From a bacterium (GTDB taxonomy: Bacteria > Myxococcota_A > UBA9160 > UBA6930), in the NCBI GenBank assembly GCA_024228115.1, contig JAAETT010000353.1, forward strand, positions 1 through 64,000: 64,000 nucleotides of DNA, in the 5' to 3' direction. The first letter of the stretch is position 1. The number at the start of each line of letters is the position of its first letter. Below are positions 41,506-50,496 of this stretch, piece after piece. The notes under the pieces were generated by a model. The model worked only from the letters and a program-made list of their open reading frames with translations, was not told the origin of the DNA and made no database searches. The position numbers and the translations under genes are program-made.

Positions 41506-43122
41506 TCAGGCGAGCGCGTCCTCCACAGCCTGACGTGCCCATTGGTAGTCAGCTTTCCCGTTCGGCGCGCGACGCACCTGATCGACCACGAAGAGCTGCT
41601 TCGGCACTTTGTAGGCCGCGAGATTCCCGCGCGTGAACTCGCGCAGGGCTTCGCCGTCGGCGCTCGCACCCGCGCGGAGGGAGGCGACACCGGTAACCCG
41701 TTGTCCGAACTTCTCGTCCTCGATCCCGACGACCAGGCAGTCCACCACATCCGGATGCTGCTTGACCGCTTCCTCCACCTCTTCCGGGTAGACCTTTTCG
41801 CCTGCGGTGTTGATGCAGTTCGAGCCACGGCCGAGAAGCGTCAGGCTGCCATCAGCCTCGACGATCGCCCAATCGCCCGGGAAGGAGTAACGCACACCGT
41901 CGATCGTCCTGAAGGTGGCGCGGCTCTTCGCTTCGTCTTTGTAGTAGCCGAGCGGAACGCTTCCACCGGCAGCCACCATGCCGGACTCACCGGAGCCCGG
42001 CGCGATCTCCCGGCCGTCCTCGGCGAAGACCTTGGTGGTGGGGTTCATGGCGAACCTCGCTGTCTCCCCGATGTTTCCGCGGGTCGTGATCTGGGTGCCC
42101 ATGCTTCCCTCACTCGAGCCCATGGCGTCGATCAACACGAACCCGTGGTGCTCGAGCAACTGCGCTTTCACTTCGGAGGTCCACATCACCCCGGACGAGA
42201 CGATGCGCTTCACACTGGTCGGATCGTAGGGCTGGCCCTCGTCCTTGGCCTCTGCGAGCGCCCGGAGCATGGGTTTCGCGAACGCGTCACCGACGATCAC
42301 GAGTTGCCCCGCCTGCTCACGCTGCGCCGTCGCCCACAGCTCGTGCGCATCGAAGGAGCGCTCGGTCAGCATCACCACGCGGGCGCCCGCACAATGAGGG
42401 ACCAACGCGCCCAGCCACATCCCCGTGCCATGCATCAGCGGACACGCCGGGATTGCGACCTCGCCGGCCCCCTCCTCCCACATCTTCTTCGTGAGTGCAG
42501 GAATCGCATCCGCCTCGGGGATCCCGTGCTCGCCGAACATGAATGCGTATCCGATGAACCCCTGGAGCATTCCGCCGATGTCGTACATCACGCCCTTGGG
42601 CATGCCCGTCGTGCCGCCGGTGTAGAGCATGTAGACGTCGTCCGGGGATCGCGTGATCCGTGGCGCCGGCTCATGGCTCGCGATCAATGTCTCGTAGGCG
42701 ATTGCCCCATCGATGGATTCTCCACCATCATCGACTTCCACCCAGAGCTTCACCTTGGGTGCTTTGTCTTTCACGCGGGCCACGCGTTCGCCCAGGCTCG
42801 TATGGAAGACCAATGCTTCGGCGTCCGAGTTCTCGAGCAGATAGAGAAGCTCGTCGTCCAGATAGCGGTAGTTGATGTTGATCGGGACGTGGCGGCCCTT
42901 GAACGCGCCGAACTGGGTCTCGAGATACTCGTTTCCGTTGTACAGGTACAGGCCGACCTTCGAATCTGGCGCGAGCCCTGCCGCCGAGAAGGCGGAGGCG
43001 ACGCGCGAAGCACGATCGTCGTACTCGCTCCAGGTGCGGCGATCCTGGCCGCATACGAGCGCTTCCCGATCTCCGATCTGGTCGGCAATGCCCTCCCAGA
43101 GCGTCGCGTAGTGCATTTCCAT
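41506..43122 (-). CDS. Acyl-CoA synthetase, FadD17/FadD19-like
   Basis: A 538-residue ANL ligase. VYMLYTGGTTGMPKGVMYDI near 172-191 is the phosphate loop, DAMGSSEGSMG near 333 the A5 motif, FPGDWAIVEADGSLTLLGRG with INTAGEKVYPEEVEEAVKQH near 430 the hinge region, and PNGKADYQWA holds the catalytic Lys. The AGEKVYPEEVE form is typical of the FadD17/FadD19 group, which activates sterol side-chain acids; the substrate here is not proven. It starts two bases after the stop of the enoyl-CoA hydratase gene, so the two are coupled. Confidence 0.88.
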   Translation of the reverse strand: MEMHYATLWEGIADQIGDREALVCGQDRRTWSEYDDRASRVASAFSAAGLAPDSKVGLYLYNGNEYLETQFGAFKGRHVPININYRYLDDELLYLLENSDAEALVFHTSLGERVARVKDKAPKVKLWVEVDDGGESIDGAIAYETLIASHEPAPRITRSPDDVYMLYTGGTTGMPKGVMYDIGGMLQGFIGYAFMFGEHGIPEADAIPALTKKMWEEGAGEVAIPACPLMHGTGMWLGALVPHCAGARVVMLTERSFDAHELWATAQREQAGQLVIVGDAFAKPMLRALAEAKDEGQPYDPTSVKRIVSSGVMWTSEVKAQLLEHHGFVLIDAMGSSEGSMGTQITTRGNIGETARFAMNPTTKVFAEDGREIAPGSGESGMVAAGGSVPLGYYKDEAKSRATFRTIDGVRYSFPGDWAIVEADGSLTLLGRGSNCINTAGEKVYPEEVEEAVKQHPDVVDCLVVGIEDEKFGQRVTGVASLRAGASADGEALREFTRGNLAAYKVPKQLFVVDQVRRAPNGKADYQWARQAVEDALA

Positions 43123-43124
43123 TT

Positions 43125-44030
43125 CTACTTCTCCCCGGTGCGATAGTCGCCGAACTTCTCGTCACGCTCCTGGAGCGCACCCGTCAACTTGCCCTGGCCG
43201 GGGCCGATCTTGTTGATGAACTCGTGAAAGCTCGGCTGGTGGGTGGCAAGAGTGCAGAGCTCCGTGCCCTGTCGAATGCCGGCCCGAAAACCCATCGCAT
43301 CCATCTGGCGATGGACCGCTCGTTTGTTCAGCTGGACGATATCCGGCGGCAACGCGGCCATGCGCTCGGCCATCTCGAGGGTCTTGGCTTCGAGTTCTTC
43401 GGCCGGGAAAGCTCGGGTGGCCCAGCCGCGTTTCTCCGCCTCGATGCCGTTGATCGAATCCCCGGTCAGCATCATCTCCATGCCCTTGCGCATACCGACG
43501 AGCCAGGCGTGGAATTGCATGTCCGGCACGCCGAAGCGCACGGCCGGGTAACCCATCTGAGCGTCCTCGGCCATGTAGACGACATCGCAACCGGTCGCGA
43601 GTTCGCTGCCGCCGGCCAGGCAATAGCCGTGCACTTCCGCGATCACCGGTTTCGAGAGATCCCAGATCGACATCCAGCCTTCGGTCACATGGCGCGGCCA
43701 CTGGCCTTCGCCCGCTGCCGTGAAGAAGGGATACTCCTGGCCTTCATTCCCCCCTCCCAGGTCGTATCCCGCGGAAAAGCTCGGCCCGGCGCCCCGAACG
43801 ATCATCACATGGACATCTGCATCCTGATCTCCCTGCTGCAAGGCATCGAGCACCTGGCCGCGCAAGGCGTGATTGAGGGCATTGCGCTTCTCCGGACGGT
43901 TCATCGTGATGCGCCGGACATGAGGCGCCGGATCGTCGATGAGGACGACGCTGTCGTCCCCGGCGGATCGGGGCGGGCTCAGATTCGCGTTGCGATCGGC
44001 ATAGGGGTTGGCGTCGTTTTCTCTGCTCAT
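43125..44030 (-). CDS. Enoyl-CoA hydratase/isomerase family protein
   Basis: A 301-residue crotonase-fold protein with an N-terminal extension of about 40 residues. Oxyanion segments are GAGPSFSAGYDLGGG near 101 and VHGYCLAGGSELATGCD near 142, followed by MGYPAVRFGVPDMQF; the usual catalytic Glu is replaced in this segment, so it may not be a simple hydratase. Start ATG 44030 has GGAGG five bases upstream. It is the first gene of the operon with fadD and the SDR. The frame of the divergent gene at 44107 begins 76 bp away. Confidence 0.85.
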   Translation of the reverse strand: MSRENDANPYADRNANLSPPRSAGDDSVVLIDDPAPHVRRITMNRPEKRNALNHALRGQVLDALQQGDQDADVHVMIVRGAGPSFSAGYDLGGGNEGQEYPFFTAAGEGQWPRHVTEGWMSIWDLSKPVIAEVHGYCLAGGSELATGCDVVYMAEDAQMGYPAVRFGVPDMQFHAWLVGMRKGMEMMLTGDSINGIEAEKRGWATRAFPAEELEAKTLEMAERMAALPPDIVQLNKRAVHRQMDAMGFRAGIRQGTELCTLATHQPSFHEFINKIGPGQGKLTGALQERDEKFGDYRTGEK

Positions 44031-44106
44031 TCTTCCTCCGAGGCGACCGATTGCACTCGACCCCTTGCGTGCTGTCAAGATGCCCCGGCAGGCGTACCCT
44101 TCTCGG

Positions 44107-44742
44107 ATGCGCTCAGATGCCATCGACCAGGTCCTGAGCACCTACCTCAGGCAGCCCGTCCGGCTGAGTTGGAAGGGCGCGATCGCGGACACCATCCTGG
44201 GGACCTTCGAACGGCCGCGAGTCGAGCTGGGCGGGCTCGCGACCGCATGGGTGCCCTTCGAAGAGGTGGTGCTGGACGCCGACAAGGTGACCTTTCAGCC
44301 CGGTGTGCCGGCCCGTCTGGCCATCGAAGCCCCTCGCGTCGAGCTGGCAGTCGGGCAAGCCGAAATCGACAAATGGATGGGCCGCCTCCAGCTCCCGTTT
44401 CGTCTACTGCTGGAAGAAACCTCCCTCATCGCAAAGACAAGGATCGCTGGCTTCCCGGTCGGCGAACTCGAAGCCAGGCTCGACATCGTCGGGGGCTGGT
44501 TCGTGTTGAAGCCTCGACGCGCCTCCATCCTCGGCATTCCCGGCGCCCTCGCCCCGCTCTTCCGAACCTACCTTCCCCTACCCCCACTCCCGCAAGATGC
44601 TCGCCTGGTCGCCATCGACCACGAGCCGGGCCTCCTGCGTCTGACCGTCGAGGCCGACGATTTCGAAGAACGAATCACGCCAGGCCTGGTAGGTCGCTTG
44701 CAGAAACGGATGATGCCCGGCCCGGGCTTCGGACCCTGGTAG
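44107..44742 (+). CDS. LmeA-like (DUF2993) putative lipid-binding protein
   Basis: A 211-residue protein without signal peptide from ATG 44107. Its beta-rich pattern (VEEVVLDADKVTF-like FEEVVLDADKVTFQPG, RVELAVGQAEIDKWMGRL, RIAGFPVGELEARLDIV) resembles the LmeA/DUF2993 family, whose mycobacterial member binds phospholipids in the cell envelope. I could not confirm the match beyond pattern. Here no export signal is visible unless translation starts further upstream. Function uncertain. It ends 55 bp before the convergent TetR gene. Confidence 0.5.
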   Translation: MRSDAIDQVLSTYLRQPVRLSWKGAIADTILGTFERPRVELGGLATAWVPFEEVVLDADKVTFQPGVPARLAIEAPRVELAVGQAEIDKWMGRLQLPFRLLLEETSLIAKTRIAGFPVGELEARLDIVGGWFVLKPRRASILGIPGALAPLFRTYLPLPPLPQDARLVAIDHEPGLLRLTVEADDFEERITPGLVGRLQKRMMPGPGFGPW

Positions 44743-44797
44743 CTCGGTTCGCGTCTCTTGCGTAGACGGGAGTCGCCAGGCCGAGTACAGGCCCCGG

Positions 44798-45403
44798 CTA
44801 GGCGAGCAGCCGGCGAAGCGCCTTTTCGATGACGGCAGACGCGCGGTTTCGGCTGAGGCGTTGCTCGGATCGCAGGCGGTCCCAGGCCTCGGACGAAGTC
44901 GCCAACTCGGCGGCGTCGATCAGCTCGGCATCCCCTTGCTCGAACTCCGGGAGCCAGCGCAAGAGATTCGTGCGCAACTCGCGAACGTAGGTCGCGTGGC
45001 GTCCCCGCAGATAGTCGGAACGCCATCGATGCAGGGCCGCCGAGCGGTGATAGGGCGAAAAACGCTCGAAGAGATCTGCCCGCCGCGTAACCAGCGCCGC
45101 GATTCGCGCCTCGAGCCCGCCCTCGGGTTGGCCCCCTCTCAGCAGCGGACGAAGCTCGGCCCGCAGCCGCGCGTCCATCTCTGCGTAGAGGGTCTCCATA
45201 TCCGAGAAATGGCGGAACACGGTACGGATGCCGACGCCGGCTCGTTCAGCCACCTGCTGGGCCGTGGGCCGGGGGCTGCCCTCACCGATCAGCGCCATCA
45301 AGGCCTGCACGATCGCCTGGCGGCTGCGCTCCGAGCGACGGGCCCGGCCATCGGAACTGGTGGCCTCAGACGAAGGAACGGTACCAGGAGCAGAACGGGC
45401 CAT
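44798..45403 (-). CDS. TetR family transcriptional regulator
   Basis: A 201-residue regulator. The helix-turn-helix is clear: RSRQAIVQALMALIGEGSPR then QQVAERAGVGIRTVFRHFSD (about 23-68); the C-terminal ligand domain is diverged. ATG 45403 was chosen because the long frame upstream is antisense to another gene. An imperfect palindrome, ATGGCA-N7-TGCCAT, lies ten bases before the start and may be its own operator. Targets are unknown; neither the nearby lipid-binding-like gene nor the DUF4336 gene is evidently linked. Confidence 0.87.
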   Translation of the reverse strand: MARSAPGTVPSSEATSSDGRARRSERSRQAIVQALMALIGEGSPRPTAQQVAERAGVGIRTVFRHFSDMETLYAEMDARLRAELRPLLRGGQPEGGLEARIAALVTRRADLFERFSPYHRSAALHRWRSDYLRGRHATYVRELRTNLLRWLPEFEQGDAELIDAAELATSSEAWDRLRSEQRLSRNRASAVIEKALRRLLA

Positions 45404-45412
45404 GCCGAGAAG

Positions 45413-45431
45413 ATGGCAGAAACCGTGCCAT
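45413..45431. promoter_or_regulatory. Candidate operator upstream of the TetR gene
   Basis: ATGGCA (45413-45418) and TGCCAT (45426-45431) form a 19-bp inverted repeat with a seven-base centre, ten bases upstream of the TetR start codon at 45403. Position and symmetry suit autoregulation. I see no convincing -10/-35 pair for it. Confidence 0.4.
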
Positions 45432-45483
45432 AACTCGACCCCGAAATGGATGGCCGAGGGAGGCCTCTCGGCAGGGAAGCCTC

Positions 45484-46158
45484 CTAGCGAAGGAAGGCGT
45501 AGCCCTCCGCCAGGGCCTCCTTCCCCCCGGCCTCCACGACATCCCCATGGGCCACGATCACGCGTTCGAAAGGCCACTCGAGAATCCGGTCGAGGGACGA
45601 GCGGAAGGCGGTGCGATCCCGGATGCCGAAGCGCTCGAGCAGCGTCGGAGAGAGCCGACTCTTCACGCCGGCCAGGCGCATCGCAAACCGGGTGGGGGCG
45701 GAGAAGCTCTGCGAAAGATTGAACGCGAGATCCGTAGCCACGAGCGTGGCCGTTGCCGGGTGGTAGAAGACGACCTCGTTTGCGAGGGGGAAGCCCTTGA
45801 CGGCCACCTGTTCGACGTTTCCTGCCCAGGCTTTGGGTGAGTCGTCTCCGAGCACCTCGGCGGGCATCAGATCGGGCCGCTTGCTCTCGAGCCCAGGCGC
45901 GAGATGGAGGGAAGCAGCGGGAAATGCATCCCGCCAATCGCCGATGAACAGATGGTGGAAGCGCGTCGGCGCGATCAACGCGGCGGGTTCGCCCAGGGCC
46001 CGAACGGCCTCGAGGCGTTCGGGCGTCGCTTCGATAGGCGAGTGAATCCACAGACGACCCGTAGGCAGCCGGATCACCGTCATACGAGTGCCGATCTCGA
46101 CCCCCACGAAGCGGAGCGGCTGCTGGTCCACCCAGAGGTCCGTCGCCAACGACTGCAT
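45484..46158 (-). CDS. DUF4336 (metallo-beta-lactamase-like) protein
   Basis: A 224-residue protein of the DUF4336 family, a diverged metallo-beta-lactamase fold. TRMTVIRLPTGRLWIHSPIE near 26-45, LIAPTRFHHLFIGDW near 66 (in place of the HxHxDH motif), ATDLAFNL near 144 and VIVAHGDVV near 199 are visible. The zinc motif is mostly lost, so catalytic activity is doubtful. Start at ATG 46158; an upstream in-frame ATG exists. A GGAGGC/GCCTCC hairpin (45459-45484) covers its stop codon and might terminate transcription. Confidence 0.75.
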   Translation of the reverse strand: MQSLATDLWVDQQPLRFVGVEIGTRMTVIRLPTGRLWIHSPIEATPERLEAVRALGEPAALIAPTRFHHLFIGDWRDAFPAASLHLAPGLESKRPDLMPAEVLGDDSPKAWAGNVEQVAVKGFPLANEVVFYHPATATLVATDLAFNLSQSFSAPTRFAMRLAGVKSRLSPTLLERFGIRDRTAFRSSLDRILEWPFERVIVAHGDVVEAGGKEALAEGYAFLR

Positions 46159-46283
46159 CCGGGGAGTATCGAACACCCGCAACGACGGTGCCAAGAGCTC
46201 GAAAAACCAGCACAACTCCGCTTGTGATGGAGGTCATGCAAAGTGGCTGCTGCTCACCCGTTGTGTTGGAAGGGAGGGATGAG

Positions 46284-47024
46284 ATGCAGAAGCGCACTCA
46301 GCGGACCGTGCTCCTTTTGGATGTGGGCCACGATTCACTCGCGATCCTTGCGGCGCGGATCAGCAGGCTTGGCTTCCGCACCGTTCGAGTCAAGACTCCC
46401 GAGGAAGCCATCCCCGTCCTGGCGGATCCCCGCTTCTCGGTGCATGCACTCGTGGTGCCTCCGGACCTGCCTGTCGCCAACCTGAAGGCGACCCTCTCCG
46501 CGTTGCGCCTGGCTTCGCCGCGGGAGGCCCTGGCCGTCCTCGTGAGCCTTCCGCGCAGGACGCCAAAGCATGATCGCGAACGGCTCGCCCGTTCGGGAAT
46601 CGACCTGGCCTTGTTCGATCCGATCGATGCTCACACGCTCCGCTTCCAGTTGAACCGTGGCATCGCGGGGGAGATTCCAGCCCGCCGAGAACGGGGTGGA
46701 CGAAGGGCACCCTCCAGCCATGAGGTCTCGCTGCGCATTCGAAGAAGGCGGCGGCCGGCTCGGCTCTACACCTTCTCTTCGCATGGCGCTTTCCTCGTCT
46801 GTGAGGCGCCGGCCCTCCGCAAGACCCGCCTCGAACTCGAATTCGGCATCCCTGGGCTTCCCCGTCGCATCTCGAGCGAGGTCGTCATGACCAACGTTGC
46901 GGGCAATCTTTCGCGAGTCGATTTGCCGCACGGCATGGCGATCCGCTTCGACGGCCTGGAGGCCGATCACGAGACCGCGTTGGAGCTACTCGCGGACAAG
47001 GTGTTGAGGCGGCTCGAGCTCTAG
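46284..47024 (+). CDS. PilZ domain protein with receiver-like N-terminus
   Basis: A 246-residue protein. Residues 1-120 look like a response-regulator receiver fold (VLLLDVGHDSLAILAARISR start; LVSLPRRTPKHDRERL; LFDPIDAHTLRFQL), but the phosphorylation Asp is not in a normal place, so it is probably a pseudo-receiver. Residues 140-240 form a PilZ domain (SLRIRRRRRPARLYTFSSHG); the D/NxSxxG motif reads TFSSHG, so c-di-GMP binding may be weak. Start ATG 46284 follows GGAGGG. It is likely a c-di-GMP effector related to surface behaviour. Confidence 0.75.
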   Translation: MQKRTQRTVLLLDVGHDSLAILAARISRLGFRTVRVKTPEEAIPVLADPRFSVHALVVPPDLPVANLKATLSALRLASPREALAVLVSLPRRTPKHDRERLARSGIDLALFDPIDAHTLRFQLNRGIAGEIPARRERGGRRAPSSHEVSLRIRRRRRPARLYTFSSHGAFLVCEAPALRKTRLELEFGIPGLPRRISSEVVMTNVAGNLSRVDLPHGMAIRFDGLEADHETALELLADKVLRRLEL

Positions 47025-47281
47025 ACGCCGGGCGGCTGCAGCGGACGCGCGGCCAGCCACTCCAGCTTCGGCGGCCGACCTGCACACGGCCTGCACATGT
47101 GTTGCGCAACCGCCTGAGAATTCCCGGAAATGGATCGCTTTGGGGTCAATTCCACCCATCCTTCAACCGAAGAGATCTGCATAACCACAACACCTTTCGT
47201 GTTACCGCGGGAGCGGATCGAACAGGAGGCGACAGACGTCTCCCCAGATCCGGCCGGACGCGGACCGGAAAGGATGTTCCG

Positions 47282-47932
47282 ATGCTCCGCGTCTTTCTTG
47301 CTTCGGCGTTTCTCCTGGCCGCCTCTCACGCCACGGCCGCCACGATCATCACCAGCTCTCTCGATGCTGCCCTTTCGGGTGCGACGGTGATCGATTTCGA
47401 CGGGGAAGCAGATGGCACCGATTTCATGAGCGCGTCCGTCGGCGCACTCACGATGCTGAGCAACGCCAACACGTTGCGCTTCGATGACGACTGGGCCGTC
47501 CAATTCGGCACCACAGGAATCGCCCTCGAAACACGCTCCGGCGGTGCAGCCGATGACCTCGAGCTCGTGTTTGCCGCGCCCGTGACAGCCTTTGGCTTCG
47601 ACATCACCGCGCTCGATATCGATCTCACGATGAACCTGTTCGATGCGATGGACAACCTGATCGACTCGTTCACGATCGCGAACCAGCCGGGCCAGGGCCT
47701 GACCGGTTTCAACCGTCGCGGCTATGCGGGTGCCAGCTCCGCGACGCCGATCGCTCGTGTCCAGCTCATGAATGCGACACAGCACGATTGGTTCCTCGTC
47801 GACAACGTGGCCATGGTCGCCGCCGTGCCCGAGGCCGCAACGGGCGTGCTGCTGGCAACGGGAATGATTGGCCTGGCCCTGGCCGGAAGCGGCGGCCCAC
47901 TTGGAATCCGGCGAACGCGCGGCGGCAGCTGA
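47282..47932 (+). CDS. Secreted protein with PEP-CTERM-type sorting tail
   Basis: A 216-residue exported protein. Residues 1-20 are a Sec signal (LRVFLASAFLLAASHATAA). The body is an acidic, beta-rich domain as in other PEP-CTERM proteins (VIDFDGEADGTDF, GFDITALDIDLTMNLFD, VQLMNATQHDWFLVDNVAMV). The tail has VPEAATGVLLATGMIGLALA followed by a basic end (RRTRGGS), a PEP-CTERM-like motif in which the third position is Ala (VPEAA). It implies an exosortase elsewhere in the genome and export of a surface or matrix protein. The start ATG 47282 has GGAAAGGA upstream. The 257 bp before it hold no recognised gene. Confidence 0.75.
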   Translation: MLRVFLASAFLLAASHATAATIITSSLDAALSGATVIDFDGEADGTDFMSASVGALTMLSNANTLRFDDDWAVQFGTTGIALETRSGGAADDLELVFAAPVTAFGFDITALDIDLTMNLFDAMDNLIDSFTIANQPGQGLTGFNRRGYAGASSATPIARVQLMNATQHDWFLVDNVAMVAAVPEAATGVLLATGMIGLALAGSGGPLGIRRTRGGS

Positions 47933-47966
47933 CCAGGATCCGTCGCGTCGAGCTAGGCTCCCTGCC

Positions 47967-48824
47967 ATGAATCTCGGACGCATCAGATCCCTCCATCGTC
48001 ATCCGGTCAAGAGCCTGGGCGGAGAAGACCGCGCGTCGGTCTATCTCGGAGCCGCCGGAATTCCGGGCGACCGCTCCTGGGCCGTGCGCGACGAGCAACG
48101 CGGCGGGATCCAGGGCGCCAAGAAGATCCCGGCCCTGATGGATTGCGCGGCGAAGTTCCTGGAGGAACCGAAGGATGGCCAGATCCCGGCGCCGGAGATC
48201 TGCCTTCCCAGTGGCGAATCCTTCCGGGCGGATGCAGGCGACGCCGCATCCCGCCTGGGAGCGAGCGTGGGCCGGGAGGTGACGTTGTGGCCCCTCGTCC
48301 CCGCGGAAGCCCTGGATCACTACCGTCGTGCCGCGCCGGATGACCCGGATCTCGAGAAGGAACTGCGCGCGATCTTTGGTCGCCTCCCCCACGAGCCATT
48401 GCCGGAGCTGGGGAAGTTCCCGCCTGAGCTCCTGCAATACGAATCGCCCCCCGGTACCTATTTCGATGCCTTCCCGCTCGTGCTGATGACGACGAACTCA
48501 CTCGCCTCGATGCAGAAGGCCCACCCCGAATCCAACTTCGACGTGCGCCGCTTCCGCCCGAACCTGGTCGTCGATGCCGAGGAGGATGAGCCCTTTCCCG
48601 AACTCGCTTGGGCCGGCCGGAGGCTGCGCATCGGCGGCGCCATCGTGCAAATCGAGATGGAATGCCCGCGCTGCGTCATGACGACCCATGGCTTCTCGGA
48701 CCTGCCAAAGGATCCGGGGATCATGCGGGCACTCGTCAAGGAGACGGGCGGCAACCTGGGCGCCTATGCGACTGTTGAGGAGCCCGGAGATGTCAGCGTG
48801 GGCGATGAGGTCGCGCTTCTCTAG
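47967..48824 (+). CDS. MOSC domain protein
   Basis: A 285-residue molybdenum-cofactor-sulfurase C-terminal domain protein, with the N-terminal MOSC_N barrel (IRSLHRHPVKSLGGE near 5-19) and the MOSC core (NFDVRRFRPNLVVDAEEDEP near 190; the conserved Cys in MECPRCVMTTHGF near 232). MOSC proteins bind molybdenum cofactor and transfer sulfur or reduce hydroxylated compounds. No other molybdenum enzyme is adjacent apart from the decayed one at 151. It is 34 bp after the PEP-CTERM gene. Start ATG 47967 was chosen from homology. Confidence 0.85.
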   Translation: MNLGRIRSLHRHPVKSLGGEDRASVYLGAAGIPGDRSWAVRDEQRGGIQGAKKIPALMDCAAKFLEEPKDGQIPAPEICLPSGESFRADAGDAASRLGASVGREVTLWPLVPAEALDHYRRAAPDDPDLEKELRAIFGRLPHEPLPELGKFPPELLQYESPPGTYFDAFPLVLMTTNSLASMQKAHPESNFDVRRFRPNLVVDAEEDEPFPELAWAGRRLRIGGAIVQIEMECPRCVMTTHGFSDLPKDPGIMRALVKETGGNLGAYATVEEPGDVSVGDEVALL

Positions 48825-48950
48825 CGTTTCGCCTTCCGACCGAACATGATCCCGGCCGCCCGCCGTAGCGGACCTGCAGCCGGATTCCTGCAGGTTTTCC
48901 CGGGACTTGGCGGGCGATAGAATGAATGCGCCGCCCCCAACGGAGTCCCC

Positions 48951-50441
48951 ATGTCCGCCTCGACCGCACCGCTCGAAGCCCCTGCCCTCCGACCCTCCGA
49001 AGTACTCGGCATCTGGATCAAGCATCTGACGGCTCTCTATATCCCGGGGCTCAGTCTGGTCTTCGTACTCACCGGGCCGCATCCGTGGTGGGTCGCGATC
49101 CTCTTCATGCTGCCGATGGTCTGGGCCCATCACGCGGATTGCACCGCCCGGGTCGAACGCCGGCAGCCGGCCCAGGGCCTTCCCGCCTGGCCCTTCGATG
49201 CACTCGTCTACATCCTGGTTGGGCTCCAGCTCTGGATCGTCGGTGGGCTCGTCGTTCTCTTCGCGGGGCAACAGGGCGTGTTCTCCGTAGACATGGTCAT
49301 GGCCTTTCTCGTCGTCGGCGGCAGCTCCGGCTTCGCGATCATCACCGCCCACGAGCTGATCCATCGCCAGGGCAAGACCGATCGGTTGCTAGGCCGGCTG
49401 CTCCTATCCGTCGTTCTCTGCGAACATTTCTTCACCGAGCATCTGCGCGGCCATCACGTCCGCGTCGGAACCGCGGACGATCCGGCCACCGCGCGATTCG
49501 GCGAGCGCTACGAGCCTTTCTTCCGGCGCACGGTTCCGGCCCAGTTCCGAAGCGCCTGGAACATCGAAAAGAAGCGACTCGGCGATGAGCAGATGAAGCT
49601 CTTCGACCGACGCCAGTTCGGCAATCGTGTCCTGCAGGGTGTGATCTTCGAATGGACACTCGCGTTCGCGATTCTCGGATTCTTTGGAGTCGCCGCATTC
49701 CTGGCATTCCTCGCTCAGGCGTTCATGGCCGTGCGTCTCCTCGAGGCCGTGAACTACTTCGAGCATTGGGGCTTGCAACGCCAGGGCAAGCGCGTAGAGC
49801 CGATCGATTCCTGGGACACCCACGGCTGGTTCACCTACTACGGCCTGGTCGGGCTCTCCCGCCATGCGGATCACCACGCCCATCCGATCCGGCCGTACCA
49901 GAAGCTGCGGGTCTGGGAAGAAGCGCCCACCCTTCCCTACGGCTATGTGGGAGCGGTCGACCAGGTGCAGGGGAACAACGAGGAGTTCATGAAGACGGCG
50001 GCCCTGGAACTCGGCCGACGGCGTCTCGGCCCGTTCCTGCCGGATGGCGAGGACAGCGCTGCGCTCTCCCCCGAAGCCTCTCTCGCGCGGCTCGAGGAAG
50101 CAAAGCATTTGGAGAACCCGCCCGCTTCGGAAACGCCGGCCCTGCCAATCCTCTGGCTCCGGAACCTTTCACGAACGCTAGGCCGAACCGGAACTCGCGT
50201 CGCCGGGCTGGCGTTGGTCTTGCTTCTGACCACCGTTGCGGTCCATTGGGAATCAGGAAGCACCGAAACCGGCATCCTCGCACGGCTGGCCCTTCATACG
50301 TGGATCTTCGCTTCGGTCGCGGCACTGATCTTCGTCGGACACAATCTCAAGCTCCGCACCGAGCACGAATCGTTCGCCTGGAGCGCGGCCATGGGGCTCC
50401 TGGTCGTGTTGGGCGCGGCGTCGGACTGGCTGGTCGGCTGA
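48951..50441 (+). CDS. alkB: Alkane 1-monooxygenase AlkB with C-terminal extension
   Basis: A 496-residue integral-membrane di-iron hydroxylase that oxidises the terminal carbon of n-alkanes or related chains. Six helices hold the histidine boxes HELIH (134-138), EHLRGHH (163-169), NYFEHWG (268-274) and LSRHADHHAH (302-311), all intact and in the AlkB order. AlkB normally ends soon after the last box near LPYGY (about 330); here about 160 residues follow, with three further helices (LALVLLLTTVAVHW; LHTWIFASVAALIFVG; GLLVVLGAASDWL). No fused rubredoxin is visible, so electrons must come from a separate gene. Start ATG 48951 is directly after the intergenic stretch. The family assignment is certain; the role of the extension is unknown. 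Confidence 0.88.
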   Translation: MSASTAPLEAPALRPSEVLGIWIKHLTALYIPGLSLVFVLTGPHPWWVAILFMLPMVWAHHADCTARVERRQPAQGLPAWPFDALVYILVGLQLWIVGGLVVLFAGQQGVFSVDMVMAFLVVGGSSGFAIITAHELIHRQGKTDRLLGRLLLSVVLCEHFFTEHLRGHHVRVGTADDPATARFGERYEPFFRRTVPAQFRSAWNIEKKRLGDEQMKLFDRRQFGNRVLQGVIFEWTLAFAILGFFGVAAFLAFLAQAFMAVRLLEAVNYFEHWGLQRQGKRVEPIDSWDTHGWFTYYGLVGLSRHADHHAHPIRPYQKLRVWEEAPTLPYGYVGAVDQVQGNNEEFMKTAALELGRRRLGPFLPDGEDSAALSPEASLARLEEAKHLENPPASETPALPILWLRNLSRTLGRTGTRVAGLALVLLLTTVAVHWESGSTETGILARLALHTWIFASVAALIFVGHNLKLRTEHESFAWSAAMGLLVVLGAASDWLVG

Positions 50442-50496
50442 GGCACCGTCTCGCACCTGCCTCGTCCATCACGGGAAGCCACGTGGCGACGAGCCG

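Noticed and set aside
44798-46297. TetR gene extended to a 499-codon protein
   Set aside because: The upstream 300 codons are antisense-like, Arg-rich and overlap the DUF4336 gene; the TetR domain starts at ATG 45403.
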